NCBI RefSeq assembly: GCF_901709675.1
Contig: NC_051089.1
Span: forward strand, 5,624,476 to 5,688,475
Source: Syngnathus acus
Taxonomy: Eukaryota > Chordata > Actinopteri > Syngnathiformes > Syngnathidae
Length of the DNA: 64,000 nt
Direction: 5' to 3'
This document shows, one piece after another, positions 12,143-26,590 of this stretch. The notes beneath the pieces were generated by a model that did not search any database, was not told the DNA's origin, and saw only the letters and a list, made by a program, of their open reading frames with translations. The position numbers and the translations under genes were made by a program. Numbering within the stretch: the stretch's first letter is position 1; every line of letters begins with the position of its first letter.

Positions 12143-15100
12143 GTGAGCAGCACCACCAGGGTGGGTGTTGGTGTTCCACTTGTCCAATGTCTGTCCCATC
12201 ATTTCATCCATTCTTTTCCCATATTTCCCCTCATCCACCCTTCCGTGTGTTTGTAACTTTAGGGATGATTGAAAGACTAGTTAGTAGCCGTAGCGGTGTC
12301 GGGCGCTAGTTTTTGTAAACGCCACACTTTTCCCATCTGGATTACACGTGGCGGAAAATCCCTGAGTTTCAAAATGCTGAAGGCTCATTAGTTTTAATTG
12401 TGCCCAACTGCCTCTTGTCTGCGTAATCACTCCCTCTGACCCCCCATTTCCTCTTGTCAACACACTCGCTGCGCTTCCAGATGGTTCCCCAAATGGCGGT
12501 CTCCTCGTTTGAGTAGCTGCAAAGGAATCACACTTATCTTAAATTGTTTTTAGTCCGGGATGTAAAAGTCGTGACTGTCATACAAGTGGGGGGCATGTCA
12601 TGATAGCAGAGGTGTCACCACCCTAATCTGCATTGTAGTGTCGAATACTTGAAAGTGGCTCTGAATCTTCACCCAGCCTGACTGATTTTGCCAAAAGTTG
12701 GTAGTTATGATGTAAATTGTCCGTATTGTTACATCTCAGTGAAGCAGAAAATCTGAAAAGCTCCCTAACCTTTATGGAGTTCGGCTTTGGACTTTCCACT
12801 GTCTTTCCTCTGATTGATACTCATCAGAAATCAGACGTATGGTGAACTGCTTTCATTACAACCAGAAGTGAAGGACGCGGAACAGAACTAATGCGAGGGA
12901 ACAGGATCTCCTCCCGTGGAGATCGGCATGTAAAAGGACACTTTTGTGCGCTGTGGGTGAGAACTTGATTTATGTGGGCCAATCCATGGGAAAGCTTTTT
13001 GGGCCCCGCCCCTCATCTGCCGCTATGTGAGTGGCATTGAGATTGGTATCCAGCTGTAACGCGATCCTCCGAGCCCTCGCGGGAGCTTTTGGCTTGCCCT
13101 CTGTGACCGTGAAGCTGAAATCATACAAAGAGCCCCATGCTAGAAAGCAATTTTCTTTTTTTTTTTTTATTCCACCCCAAATTCTGAATATCTTTCACTA
13201 TCAAGATGCTTTTATTCCATTTTGAAATATAGTGGCATATCTCTTTGACAGCCATGCACGTTACACCTTGACCGTTTTAATTTTTTAGAGTGCTTCCTCA
13301 AAAAGGCTACCACATAAAAGGGGGCATGTCTTCCCTCCATTCATCAGCATCCGACTGACACTTCCATCCGATTCCATCGACAATCGCTGCGCCGACACAC
13401 ACAACATGACAATTTATGTGTGTGTGTTTCTTCAGATAACTGTGCACATTCTCATCCTTCTTAAGCTGCCTGTCAGGAGGCTTTTGTTCTCCTCTTGGCC
13501 AATCATCTCGTCAATCTGGTGCAGAAAAGGGGAATAAGCTTGGCTCACTGATGTTGGAGCCTAAAATATACATTTTCGGTTTAGAAGGAAGAAAAGACAA
13601 ACCGTTTTGAATATAATCCAAACAGTGTGCAGCAAGTCTTTTTTTTTTCTTTCTTGTCTTGGTTGGACGTCGACAAGAGAAAGATGTAGTCAAGTGAGCA
13701 AATACTTACACGTTGTGTGGGCAACCAACGATAGAAATAAAAATGGGAGCCAGGCAGGAATTATGTAACAAGGACATTATCCTGTAGTGACTACAGTGTA
13801 GTCTATGTATGTTTGTGTTCTGGATAATAGGAACATGTGAACTGTATTTCCTAATGGAATAAGATTTTTTTTAATAACTCCCTATTTTTTTCTGGATAGT
13901 AAATCTGTACCATGGACTTGGTAGAGACATGACACTTTAAATTTGAAAGGTTTTATCTTCACTTCCAGAGCCACACTTTGACGACCTAGTTTGTAGGAAT
14001 GGTGATGAAAAGCGGTGAGTTTTTTTAACTGTCACGTTGGCGTGGTTAGAATACGACATGAAAAAAAGGAAAGTGAAGAAGTTGAATTACAAACTAAACA
14101 GCTGTCGGCAGGGATAAGAGGAGCGTAAACATGCATCGCTGTTGTCCCCACCGGTCAGTTGCCATGGAAACAAAATGTATCAGGCTCATAGCACACTGGC
14201 AGTCATATTGTGGCCCAAAAAAAAAACATCTTCAATGTGGACTCATCTAGAATGACTGCTTTGTCCAACAATGCCTTCCCGTTAGACCCGAGTTTTTCTG
14301 AAGCCACTGATTTCCCATCACGTATCAGATTTTAGGACAAAAGAAATTTAAAAAAAAGTCATTTGGATGAATCACTTCCATGACTTTGTGGTAGATTGCG
14401 TCAAGGGCAATGAGTTCATTTATAGAGTGGAGGTGAAGAGGACCCCCTGCTGTTTACAGCTCGAATGACACCATTGTGGTTTCATTGGAGCAGACTGCAT
14501 CCATGGCACATTAAACGCCCAAATTAGGAGTCAAACGTATTATAATCCATCATGTCTTGCATAACATTGACATCAAGTGCACATAAACGAAAGACAAATA
14601 CAACATCGTGTACGGATTTACTACAAAAGTCGCTTGCCAAAAGTCTGTCTGCCTGATTGATGAATAGGGATGTAAATAACAGCATCTTACTCAACACAAT
14701 GTCAATAAAATGAAACAAATTATCCCGATATTTTATGAGGGGCTTTTATGAAGACTTTTTGTCTCTAAATTGCTTTGTTACTTCTTGTTAGGCCCAAAAA
14801 ATCAGCAGTTTCATAAACTGAATTTTCCAGCGGTATTCATACCAGTGAAAATGTTCTTTTACTTTTTTTCTTTCGTTGTTGTCCAATTAAAAACATACTG
14901 TAACAAATGTAAATTTTCACTTGGCAAGATGTAAATACATCGCAAACCTATTTAGTTTTTATCATCGCATGCGTGCTGAGCCCGGTAGCAAAACTTGATG
15001 ACTCGAAACTAATAGTCGGGCAGCTTCGCATGCTCGGAACGCGATCAAACGTCTTGAGACTGATTAGGGTCCCGCCCCAACCATTCATCGGCCCGACTCT

Positions 15101-16104
15101 TCTGCCTGAAATGCGTTTACAATTGCATGGCGGGACGCATCAAACGTTTTTCCTCTGGACCGTATGTACGTAGCCCACAAGCTAAACGTATCTCTCTGGA
15201 CATGCTGTCATGGCTCATAGAACACAAGAGATGACTCTCGATGCATTGATGACAGAGGGCCGATGTCATCGATTCTCTTCATCAAGAGCCACGGCCGTTG
15301 ATATGTCAAAGCGTTCACGGCAAGGGACGCCGCTCGCGCATGCCGGTTCCACCGCCGGCGTGTCAGCGTGGCTCTAAAATAGGTCTTTTCCAAAGCCAAG
15401 GGTGCCGCGACATCAATTATAGTGATGGATGACGGCGGGAAAGAAACCAAAAGCCACACACATGGGAAACACACAAGCGGGAGCTGACTGGCCACGTGAG
15501 ACTTATGTAAATAGCCAATAAACAAGTTTAGTCACTTCTACCAGTCGGCCTTGAGTGCACGTAACCTTGCCGCATAGTGTAATGTTTACCTTTTGGGGGT
15601 TTGAATGTCTTTTTGGTTCGGCTGCTGACGCGTTCACACACACAGGAATGTACAAGGATTTAGAAAGAATAGTCGAGATGGATTAACGGAGCGTGTGAAC
15701 ATGTCGCCAAGTGTCACCATCACTGCAAATAATCGCAAGCAGAATTTCTCTCAGTTTCACCGCTATTTCCATCGGGCTGTGATTTAAACAGTCTCACAAA
15801 ATAAATGTTTTATTACAGTAGGGTCCATAAATATGTGCTAGTAGTGTAATGTCATTTTAGTATTGACCCATGAAAATAAATTGTAAAATGTGTACAAAAA
15901 TGTGAGATGTTTACTCACTCACTCACTCACTCACTCACTCACTCACTCACTCACTCACTCACTCACTCACTCACTCACTCACTCACTCACTCACTCACTC
16001 ACTCACTCACTCACTCACTCACTCACTCATGGGTATGTCTAGAACTGATCGACTCAACTGCTCAAAGGTGTTCAAGCTTTTTTTTTTCTTTCTAAATCTT
16101 ATAG
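12143..16104 (+). other. shf: shf intron with (ACTC)n tract near its 3' end
   Basis: GT...AG intron with no internal exon seen. The notable content is the 117-bp ACTC array ending about 75 bases before the acceptor, at the place where branch point and polypyrimidine tract normally lie. Confidence 0.85.
15913..16029. repeat. (ACTC)n microsatellite, about 29 units
   Basis: Uninterrupted ACTC tetranucleotide array of about 117 bp. The Leu-Thr-His-Ser frame across it is a repeat artefact, not a protein. Confidence 0.97.
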
Positions 16105-16279
16105 TTCAGTTTGATGGAGTGGAGAAGTCTCGAATGTCGCCCACCATGGACGGGAAAACCCGGCCGCTGCAGCGGCACTCCAGCGGCTGCTTGGTTAACA
16201 CCAAAATGTCGTCGGCCGAGCAACCCGGCTCCTCCGTGGGGGAACGCATCGATCCCAGCATGGCCTTGGAAAGCCAATT
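16105..16279 (+). CDS. shf: SHF, exon just before the SH2 domain
   Basis: Enters with TT completing Val, then QFDGVEKSRMSPTMDGKTRP, aligning with the QFEGPEKS...LSPG segment I recall for mammalian SHF. It continues with a Ser/Gly/Pro-rich linker ending DPSMALESQ. The exon ends CAA TT before GTGAGT, and the split codon is completed by C (Phe) in the next exon, directly before the WYHG start of the SH2 fold. Confidence 0.9.
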
Positions 16280-16288
16280 GTGAGTTAG

Positions 16289-19924
<3,636 letters not shown>

Positions 19925-20111
19925 GAGCAGCCAGGGTTTTATGCATATGAAGCTGTCCAGGACCAAAGAGAACAAGTATGTCCTGGGCCAGAACAGTTGC
20001 CCCTTCGACAGTGTGCCCGACATCATCCACTTCTACTCCAGCCGCAAGCTGCCCATCAAGGGGGCCGAACACATGTCCCTGCTGTACCCCGTGGCCATCA
20101 GGACTCTATAG
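19925..20111 (+). CDS. shf: SHF, SH2 domain second half and C-terminus
   Basis: Continues SSQGFMHMKLSRTKENKYVL, then GQNSCPFDSVPDIIHFYSSR and the C-terminus KLPIKGAEHMSLLYPVAIRT followed by Leu and TAG. The ending is the SHB/SHF-family SH2 C-terminus; HMKLSRTKE with MSLLYPVAIRTL fits SHF better than SHB. The protein stops at the end of the SH2 domain, as usual for the family. One difference from the mammalian sequence I recall is Cys in QNSCPF where Pro is typical. Confidence 0.95.
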
Positions 20112-20369
20112 TACCCCACCCAAACCAAAACCCCCATAACAGAAAGGGAAATCCCAAAACTGCTGATACTGACTCACCTCACTGGTTGACAGATTCCCAC
20201 AGATCTGTCTTTTATGCAGGAGTTATTTTTGTTTATTTATGACCGACACACGCTTACTTCCTTTTTTGGGCGTTCCCACGGAGAGGATACACTTTATTTG
20301 TCGCGGCTGTTCATCTGGAAAACTTGGGTTTTCTGAAAGGTTAATACTAAGGATGGGCAATTGGGTTGT

Positions 20370-20600
20370 CTTAGGGTGTATTCAGACCAGAAGTCTTTTA
20401 GTCCGCTTGTTTGGTCCAGACCAAAAGCGGACTTTCATTTAGTGCGTTTCCTATTCAGACTATACATTTTGCAAGCGAAGTACATTTTGTAAAAACACCC
20501 ACGTTTGTGATGATCTGCAGTCCAGCTTTACAATCTGACCCTGGTCCTTTTAAAGTGGACCAAACAGTCAGTTCCGAATACATCCTTAGAGCATTATAAC
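20370..20600. repeat. MITE-like or SINE-like segment with imperfect hairpin in shf 3' UTR
   Basis: AGTCCGCTTGTTTGGTC (20400-20416) is followed after two bases by GACCAAAAGCGGACT (20419-20433), an imperfect inverted repeat. GTGGACCAAAC recurs near 20560 in the complementary sense to the TTTGGTCC near 20410. The opening AGGGTGTATTCAGACCAG resembles a common fish interspersed repeat. The class is uncertain. Confidence 0.4.
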
Positions 20601-21966
20601 GCAACCGGAAAAGGTCGCCAAGGTTTAGGTCTGTATGATCTGTGACAATTAAGAAACAAGATGGCCGTTTCTGTTCCAGGCTGTTGTCACGCAAGAGATA
20701 ACTCTTCATTGTCGCACCCGATAGGCTTTAGCTGACTTGTCACATTGACTTTCTTCTGGCAGTAAACCAACTGAGACAAAATCAACTCCATTTTCCTCAA
20801 TTACATTCGGGATTGGCTTCCAAACTAGGAAACAAAGCCACGACGTAGCCTGATAACTAAGTTGATCAAATGGAACCAGTATCAGAGTTTCGAAGTTAGC
20901 ACGCCTTAGCCGACATGTTTAGACAGTAGTTGATGCCGATGCTGGTTCCATCAAAGTGCTGCACTTTATTTTGTCTCCATCGTGGAAGACATCATGATCC
21001 ACTAATTGTTAACAAGCCCATCCCTAGTTGATACTCTATGCACGTAGATGTATTGCAAAGGGGGGGGACGTGAAGAAGTCTGAGGCTTTTACGTTGATCT
21101 CTCTTTCACGTCATCATCCATACTCTCCACCATCCGTCAGCGAGGGGGGGGGGCATGTTACACCAATGACAGCGTAAGTGGCAAGACATTCTGGAGAGAG
21201 AGAGCATGATGGACGAGTCAACCCGTCCAACAAGTCAGAGTTGAGGAACTAAAGCCCCCCTTTTAACCCTGGAGCTGTCCCGCCTAAAGCCCCTCCCCCC
21301 CGCCACAACGCCTGCATTGTCTACCTCAGAAAATCAATGCCATTCAGCCGTCTGTCTGAAGATCAATAGGTACAGTGGGACGGCCCGCATCGATCCACTC
21401 TCTGCTTTCCTTAAAATCGTATCATTCGTTTTGAATTTGAAAAAGAAAAAAGAAGCTGAAAAAAAGGACAATTCAAGCCCGGCTTTGGTGTGTTTTTGTC
21501 ACTATTATGATGCTGTGTGATGTCAAACGTTTGGTTGAAGCCTTATAATGCATGGAGATCAGCTGACTGCAATCCTGCTTTTGAACGATTGTTCCCTGAC
21601 TGTAATTTATTGATGGGCTAATTAGCGCCCCCATTTTTTGTTGTGATCGTGTTCTCCGGGGTGACTCCTGTGGTGCTCTACGTTTTGCTCTTCTTGTGTG
21701 CTCGTCACGCCTCGGCCCAATTCTTCCTGACCAACCGCAGCGCAGTTTATTGGAACCCCGATGAACATTCAAACTGGAACTTTATGCATTCAACGAGTCC
21801 ATTGTAAATTCTCAAGAACACTGACAAGTCCTGTGTTGAAGTCACTTCTTGGATTTTGCTCACCAAGCACAATTTTTTTTTTAACGAAGGAAGAGAACCG
21901 AAATGTGTTCTATCTCCATTTTCTTAAATTATTTCCCTATAGTAGATCCTTAGAACTCAAATGCAA

Positions 21967-21972
21967 AATAAA
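21967..21972 (+). terminator. shf: Candidate shf poly(A) signal AATAAA
   Basis: Canonical hexamer about 1.86 kb after the shf stop codon; it is followed by T-rich sequence. Confidence 0.35.
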
Positions 21973-22564
21973 AATTTGACCCTTATTTTAATGTCGCCAA
22001 TTCGAGTGTTAACATTGCTACAGCTCCAAAAACAATACGAGCTCTTATTTATTATTGTCAGCGAAACACCAACCTTTGATGGAGTTGCTTGGTGAGCAAA
22101 TCTGTAAGAAATGAAAAATTCAAGGGAATGGACTGCCGCTAAGTGTGTGCTATGCAACTGGAGGACTCCCAACTGGTGTTTCAATGGTACCAACCGTCCC
22201 ACGGAGGCGATGAAAACGACTCACCTGTTTAAAAAGTCGAACTGAGGGTCGTCACGGTGAGGTCAACATCACTGCAGCTTTACTACGACTTAAGTGGACC
22301 TATGAGAGAAAAGATTTAGAGAAGATGAATGTCTACGAAGGTTCTTAATGACCGCTGCAAACGGGTGTTATAGACGGGGGAGGCCTTACTTAGCTTTGGA
22401 GGAAATAGACCGCAATCCACGGAGGACACTCGAAACATTTCTCTATGGAAAGCATCCCTTCTGTCTAAAGTGTCTTAACTTGTGAGCGTGTATGTGCGGC
22501 GTCCCCCTATGGCCAAATGTATATACTGAATGTATCATAAGCACAGGGGACGCGGAGGCATCTA

Positions 22565-22574
22565 AATAAATAAA
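22565..22574 (+). terminator. shf: Candidate shf poly(A) signal (overlapping AATAAATAAA)
   Basis: Two overlapping canonical hexamers, followed within about 40 bases by GT/T-rich sequence (AAGTTGTTGTCTGATGC). This is an alternative or distal shf 3' end. Confidence 0.4.
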
Positions 22575-22600
22575 AGAAGAAATCGGGTTTATTATAACTA

Positions 22601-24165
22601 AAGCGCAAGTTGTTGTCTGATGCTTTTTGACGATGGCACCAGTTGCCATGGCTACGCTTCTCTGTAAATAGCGTGCGGCTGCTATATTGTTTTGAGTCAA
22701 GGACTGTGGCTATTGGTATCTTCTCTCTCTTGTTATTGGGGGGAAGGTGAAGCTTCAAACTGGCTTCATGGATCAGTTGTTGTATTTTTTTGACTACTTC
22801 AGATGGCCCTCTGTTCAAAATTGGGCTGAAAGCACACAGACTTGCAATTTCTTGAAATCCTTTAAAAAAAAGCCGTATTGAGGAGTCAGAAAATACAACT
22901 GGTTCAGGAAGTATATTTGAAGCTTCGTTTTCCCACCACTAACTATTCACTTAACAGATCAGGAGGTAACCCACACCGTACAAATGCAAACATTTGATAA
23001 TATAATTCAACTAACTAACAGAACAAACTGTCGCCAACAGAAAAAACTGCTCACATGCAAACAAACCAGGAAGTATTCTTTAGTTAAATGCTTAATGACA
23101 TTCCAAGATTCTCGTTGAAGCATTCACTAAGGCTGCATTTCCACTTCTGTCTTGAAATGTTATCATCCATCAAAGCTGTACATTAAAATCCATTATTCCA
23201 AGGTTCCATAGAGACAGGTGATCTCCACCTCTTCCATCAATGCATGAAACACATCAGAGGAGCTTTTGTGCACTAAAGAAAGAGCCAAGATGGAAGATCT
23301 CATATAAAAAGGTGAGTTGAATGCATTCAAATGGAGCGTAGAGGGGATAGAAATGACCTGCTGTCTGTCCACCTTTTTACACTCAACATGGTGACAGAAA
23401 GCAATCTCTGGTACCAGACGTTATGCTAATGATACTTCTTTTCACCAACATGTGGGGACACAATTGTGAAAAGAGACGTTCCTCATCTAGGTGGTCTGAT
23501 GTGGCTATTGTTCTCCTTGTCTGTTCTGCTTTGATTAGAAAAACATTTACACCACATGGCTACCATTGCCACAGTCAAAACCATTATGGCCAGAAACCAT
23601 TCAGACTCAAGTCAGTACACACCAGTGGAGCCAAAGAATGGTGGGGAAAAAATACTTTATTTAATTTTGTTTGATTCAAATAAACAATGGTTCCTGCTTG
23701 CTAAGCAAAACAAACCAGAAAGTAGCCAATTTGTTAATAGTATGAGGATGTAATTATTAAACTAAATAGGTGTGATGTCATACTAAAGATTGAAAGTAAA
23801 AATCAGTCTATTGTAACAATATCGTCGGGACAGAAACAGACCTATACTGCCATCTAGTAGTCAAATCAGAAAACCACGTTGGGCCACTTGATTAGGTACA
23901 TAACATCTGAGCCTTACAAGCATGCTGAAGGGCATAATATTTTAGAAATTGTTTACGATTCCTCCCAGTTGTACGAAAATGATTTTGACCATGCTAGAAA
24001 TGTGTTTTTCTATTCACAAATTGCATTTTGTGTGCGTTTAATAAGGTTGAGATGATGGCAAGATCCTCAGCAGTCCACATCACAATGCATGTTTTCGTTT
24101 TCTCCTTTTCCATGTTTTTCATGACTGGCAAATTGGTCATTTTCCAGAACGCTTGGGAACCCAGA
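22601..24165. other. Convergent intergenic region between shf and ubl7
   Basis: No supported gene, RNA or strong repeat. AT-rich sequence between the inferred 3' ends of the two convergent genes. Confidence 0.5.
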
Positions 24166-24171
24166 TTTATT
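24166..24171 (-). terminator. ubl7: Candidate ubl7 poly(A) signal AATAAA
   Basis: TTTATT on the plus strand reads AATAAA on the gene strand, about 130 bases after the ubl7 stop. A closer ATTAAA variant lies at 24279-24284, only about 15 bases after the stop. Confidence 0.45.
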
Positions 24172-24298
24172 TTTGTATTACAAGTACACTGACAGTGAGT
24201 TAATAACAAAGTATGATATTATGATACAGCACAATGAATGTCATAACGTGCCAACAAAAATCTTTCATTAGAGTTTAGTTTAATGAGCAGGTCTGCAT

Positions 24299-24439
24299 TC
24301 AGAGTCCCGGTCCTCCAGCAAAGATGAGTTCCAGGGCGGCCTGGATGTCTCCGTCAGTGGCCTGCAGTGCTCTGAGCATCCCTTCCTCATCCTGGATGCC
24401 CATGTCCCTGAGCTGTTGCATTTGCGACTGCCATCGGCC
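24299..24439 (-). CDS. ubl7: UBL7 exon 10, C-terminal UBA domain and stop
   Basis: Residues 340-385. Reads GRWQSQMQQLRDMGIQDEEG, then MLRALQATDGDIQAALELIF and AGGPGL-stop. The DMGI-x-DEEGMLRALQATDGDIQAALELI pattern is a canonical ubiquitin-associated three-helix domain with the Met-Gly-Ile loop and the C-terminal Leu-Ile-Phe helix. Confidence 0.95.
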   Translation of the reverse strand, partial: GRWQSQMQQLRDMGIQDEEGMLRALQATDGDIQAALELIFAGGPGL

Positions 24440-24517
24440 CTGAACGCATCGCCCCAAAGTCGCTTTACTTTCTCTTTTACGTGTCTCAGCATGCACTTTA
24501 ACCGAGATATTTGTTAC

Positions 24518-24637
24518 CTGGAGGGCAGACATGTTGGTTGCTTGGAGGGCTTGTTGCAGTGCCTGACTCAACAGGTCGTTACTGACGGGGGTCCCTGCCA
24601 TCATAGGGGGGCCGCCGCTCGACGACGACGACTCGCC
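24518..24637 (-). CDS. ubl7: UBL7 exon 9, Ser-rich linker before UBA
   Basis: Residues 300-339. GESSSSSGGPPMMAGTPVSN then DLLSQALQQALQATNMSALQ, ending CAG|GTAACA. It keeps the NDLxSQALQxALQA helix seen in mammalian UBL7. Phase 0 at both ends. Confidence 0.92.
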
Positions 24638-24804
24638 CTACAACCAAGTTTGAATAATGTGACATATAGAAATCTTTGGCTAAAGTCTAACTGTAGTTTG
24701 AAAGAATCATAAAAAAAAGTAAGTGTGAATGCTTGGCTGTTAAGTTTTGATGCAGCATAATTCATGTTCATACATGGTTGTGAGATGTTCCAGCACGGCC
24801 TGAC

Positions 24805-24981
24805 CTGGTTGGCTGTGGTCGGAGTCACTGCGCTGCTTTCGGGCGTGCTCGCGAGAGCTAGCGCCGTTGCTAGCTCGCTCTGCGTAATGGGTCGTGGACC
24901 CGTGGCGCCGCTGTGGTTGAGCGAGAGCGGCCGAATGCCCGCCGAGACCCCCGCTCTGCTTGAAGGGCCTGCCGGGCTGCC
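24805..24981 (-). CDS. ubl7: UBL7 exon 8, low-complexity region and conserved TQSELATALALAS block
   Basis: Residues 241-299. Ser/Gly-rich start (GSPAGPSSRAG), then GATGPRPITQSELATALALA followed by STPESS. This last block is a UBL7 hallmark in the sequences I recall. Acceptor GGAGCAG and donor CCAG|GTCAGG give phase 0 on both sides. Confidence 0.92.
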
Positions 24982-25059
24982 CTGCTCCAACCAAAACAAC
25001 ACTCGTAAGAATTACGGCTTCAAAAGATGTCTGACGCTCAGAGGCAAGCAAAGACTCAC

Positions 25060-25109
25060 AGGCTGGAAGTCTTCATCATCATCAGACATGCCCTCAAACA
25101 TGAAGCCTC
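25060..25109 (-). CDS. ubl7: UBL7 exon 7, acidic segment
   Basis: Residues 224-240: the G from the previous exon plus GA gives Gly, then GFMFEGMSDDDEDFQP. Matches the GGFLFEGLSDDEDDF segment known from UBL7. Ends CCT|GTGAGT, phase 0. Confidence 0.92.
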
Positions 25110-25194
25110 CTGTCACAGAAGAACAGTTTGGGTCAGTATGGCTAGGTGGATGATGTTTAATCTCAAAAACAAAAGACGAAATAAATGTACCGAC

Positions 25195-25340
25195 CGGGCA
25201 TATCACTGTAGGAGCTAGCGGAAGTGTTGCGAGTAGAAGATGTGGCAGCGGCGCCGGTGGACTGCATGGGTGCACTTCCTGCCACAGAGTGCAGCACCAG
25301 AATGATGGCGTTGACCAGGGCCGGGTGTGAGCCGATCAGT
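25195..25340 (-). CDS. ubl7: UBL7 exon 6, HPALVNAIILVLHSVAGSAP block
   Basis: Residues 175-223. LIGSHPALVNAIILVLHSVA then GSAPMQSTGAAATSS and a Ser-rich end SYSDMPG. Strong identity to UBL7. The donor CCCG|GTCGGT is somewhat weak, but it is the only site that keeps the frame into exon 7; the nearby GTACAT would shift it. Confidence 0.92.
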
Positions 25341-25417
25341 CTGTAAGGTACCAAAGAGAACTTTATGATCGCCACTCTGCACCCACACGTCTGACACAAG
25401 AAAAACCAAGCACTCAC

Positions 25418-25475
25418 GTGTCTAACATGTTGGGGTCTGTGAACTGCACAAAGAGGTCTTTGTCTTGTAGCACGC
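25418..25475 (-). CDS. ubl7: UBL7 exon 5
   Basis: Residues 156-174, GVLQDKDLFVQFTDPNMLDT (the last residue is split with exon 6). The VLQDKDLF and DPNMLD words are near-identical in mammalian UBL7. Confidence 0.93.
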
Positions 25476-25538
25476 CTGTGATGACAAATGTCAGCGTTTG
25501 CATGTTTGCACCAATGGAAAAAAAGCATCGGGTCATAC

Positions 25539-25623
25539 CTAGAGCCACAGGGTCGGACCTGAGTCCTGGTGTGGCCACGATGATTTGATCCAGAGACTCT
25601 TTGTTGGTCAACATTTTGTACAC
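25539..25623 (-). CDS. ubl7: UBL7 exon 4, KMLTNKESLDQIIVATPGL block
   Basis: Residues 128-155: VYKMLTNKESLDQIIVATPG then LRSDPVAL, ending CTA G|GTATGA. Together with exon 5 it forms the most conserved central part of the protein. Confidence 0.94.
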
Positions 25624-25845
25624 CTGGGTATAGAAGAGAGATGCAGGATTAAGTAGTAGTGTGGATTTTGCTTTTTCTTTCGATATTTTGTGTGCAATCG
25701 ATGTATCTCCCCAGAGCTCTGTCTGGCATTTAACACATAGTGTGTTGTTTTTTAAATGAATACTTAACAATATTTATACACTCAATATTGAGATTGTGTG
25801 GTTGGACCTAATAGTTATTAAATATGCGCATAGCGTCATTCTCAC

Positions 25846-25931
25846 AGAGTCTCTGTAGGTGGAGTGTAGCGAGTGGAGGGCGGCGTGGAGCATTCGGAAC
25901 TCTCTGGCCGCAGTCGCTCTGTTCACAGGTT
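25846..25931 (-). CDS. ubl7: UBL7 exon 3
   Basis: Residues 99-127: AA completes Glu, then PVNRATAAREFRMLHAALHS followed by LHSTYRDS. Corresponds to the EPVDKVAAMREFRVLHTALH segment of mammalian UBL7. Acceptor TTTCAG|AACC, donor TCT|GTGAGA. The exon is recovered only by joining both sides; no long frame marks it. Confidence 0.9.
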
Positions 25932-26023
25932 CTGAAATAATAATCATTAAAAAAAGACATTTAAAGCTTTGGCATGCATTTCAAATGAAAAATATTTTCT
26001 TAAAATTAGTTTAAAAAACACGC

Positions 26024-26143
26024 CTGCAATGCTTTCAGGCTCAGGCCAAGTCTTTTTCAGGACATGCAAGGTAGATCCCGGTAGAATCCCGCAGGCATCC
26101 AGCGTGAAGTCATCCTTCAGTTTACGCCCACAGTGGACCAGCT
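26024..26143 (-). CDS. ubl7: UBL7 exon 2, second half of the ubiquitin-like domain; GC donor
   Basis: Residues 59-98: AG completes Glu, then LVHCGRKLKDDFTLDACGIL and PGSTLHVLKKTWPEPESIA. This is the C-terminal part of a ubiquitin fold (GRKLKDD loop, G-I-x-PGSTLHVL strand). The end is set by phase. Exon 3 needs one leftover base, which fixes GCA G| with GCGTGT after it, i.e. a GC rather than GT donor. Using the GT two bases on would break the frame. Confidence 0.9.
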
Positions 26144-26318
26144 CTGGAACCACATACAGGACACATGGCATCTATCAAGCTGGCGTTAAAGGTGGAGCCT
26201 AAGTATCATTGTGCATATGTGGGGAAAAATAATACAAATACATCGAATTTTACTGGTGCAGCTGAATGCACCCCGACCCTCTCTAATGAACTACTAACAC
26301 CTCTCCAAACGGGCCTAC

Positions 26319-26493
26319 CTATGAGATCAGGGTCGGGTATAGAGTCGGGGAGATGCGCAGCCACAAGCTGCTTTAGGGTGGCAACTCTGTAGCCTCCAGG
26401 AGCGACGTCCCCTGGCATCATCTCGGGGAAGTGGAAGGTGGATTTGGGCTGATCCAACAGCTTCAAGGACAAGTGCCAGTCTGAGGATGCCAT
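26319..26493 (-). CDS. ubl7: UBL7 (ubiquitin-like protein 7), first coding exon and start codon
   Basis: Ten coding exons (26493 to 24299, minus strand) join in phase to 1158 bases, 385 residues, close to the mammalian length. The N-terminus MASSDWHLSLKLLDQPKSTF continues into a ubiquitin-like domain (about 18-98). A central conserved helical block (about 99-175), a Ser/Gly-rich linker and a C-terminal UBA domain (about 340-383) follow. Ubl-UBA proteins of this layout bind ubiquitin and proteasome-type partners; the specific job of UBL7 is less settled. The ATG is the first base of the exon, directly after CCTCCTCTAG, so the 5' UTR must be on an upstream exon. The gene is convergent with shf and head to head with cd276. 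Confidence 0.95.
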
Positions 26494-26570
26494 CTAGAGG
26501 AGGAGGGGGGTAATCGAGTGAATATACCACCCAGAGCTAAGCATACAATAAAGAGACCCTGTTCGGTAGT

Positions 26571-26590
26571 TAACCCTAACCCTAACCCTA
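26571..26590. repeat. Short interstitial telomere-like repeat
   Basis: Three consecutive TAACCC units plus TA, in the 5' UTR intron of ubl7. Too short to be a telomere remnant with confidence. Confidence 0.8.

Larger units (their letters stand above)
20112..22600 (+). other. shf: Probable shf 3' UTR and downstream sequence
   Basis: No further coding frame follows the stop. The likely 3' UTR contains a palindromic, transposon-like segment (about 20370-20600). The first canonical poly(A) signal found is AATAAA at 21967, with others at 22565 and 22569. The exact end cannot be set without transcripts. Confidence 0.5.

Noticed and set aside
15907-16095. Leu-Thr-His-Ser repeat open frame
   Set aside because: It is only the translation of the ACTC microsatellite.
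25195-25199. Alternative ubl7 exon 6 donor at GTACAT a few bases downstream
   Set aside because: It would shift the frame of the conserved GFMFEGMSDDD exon.
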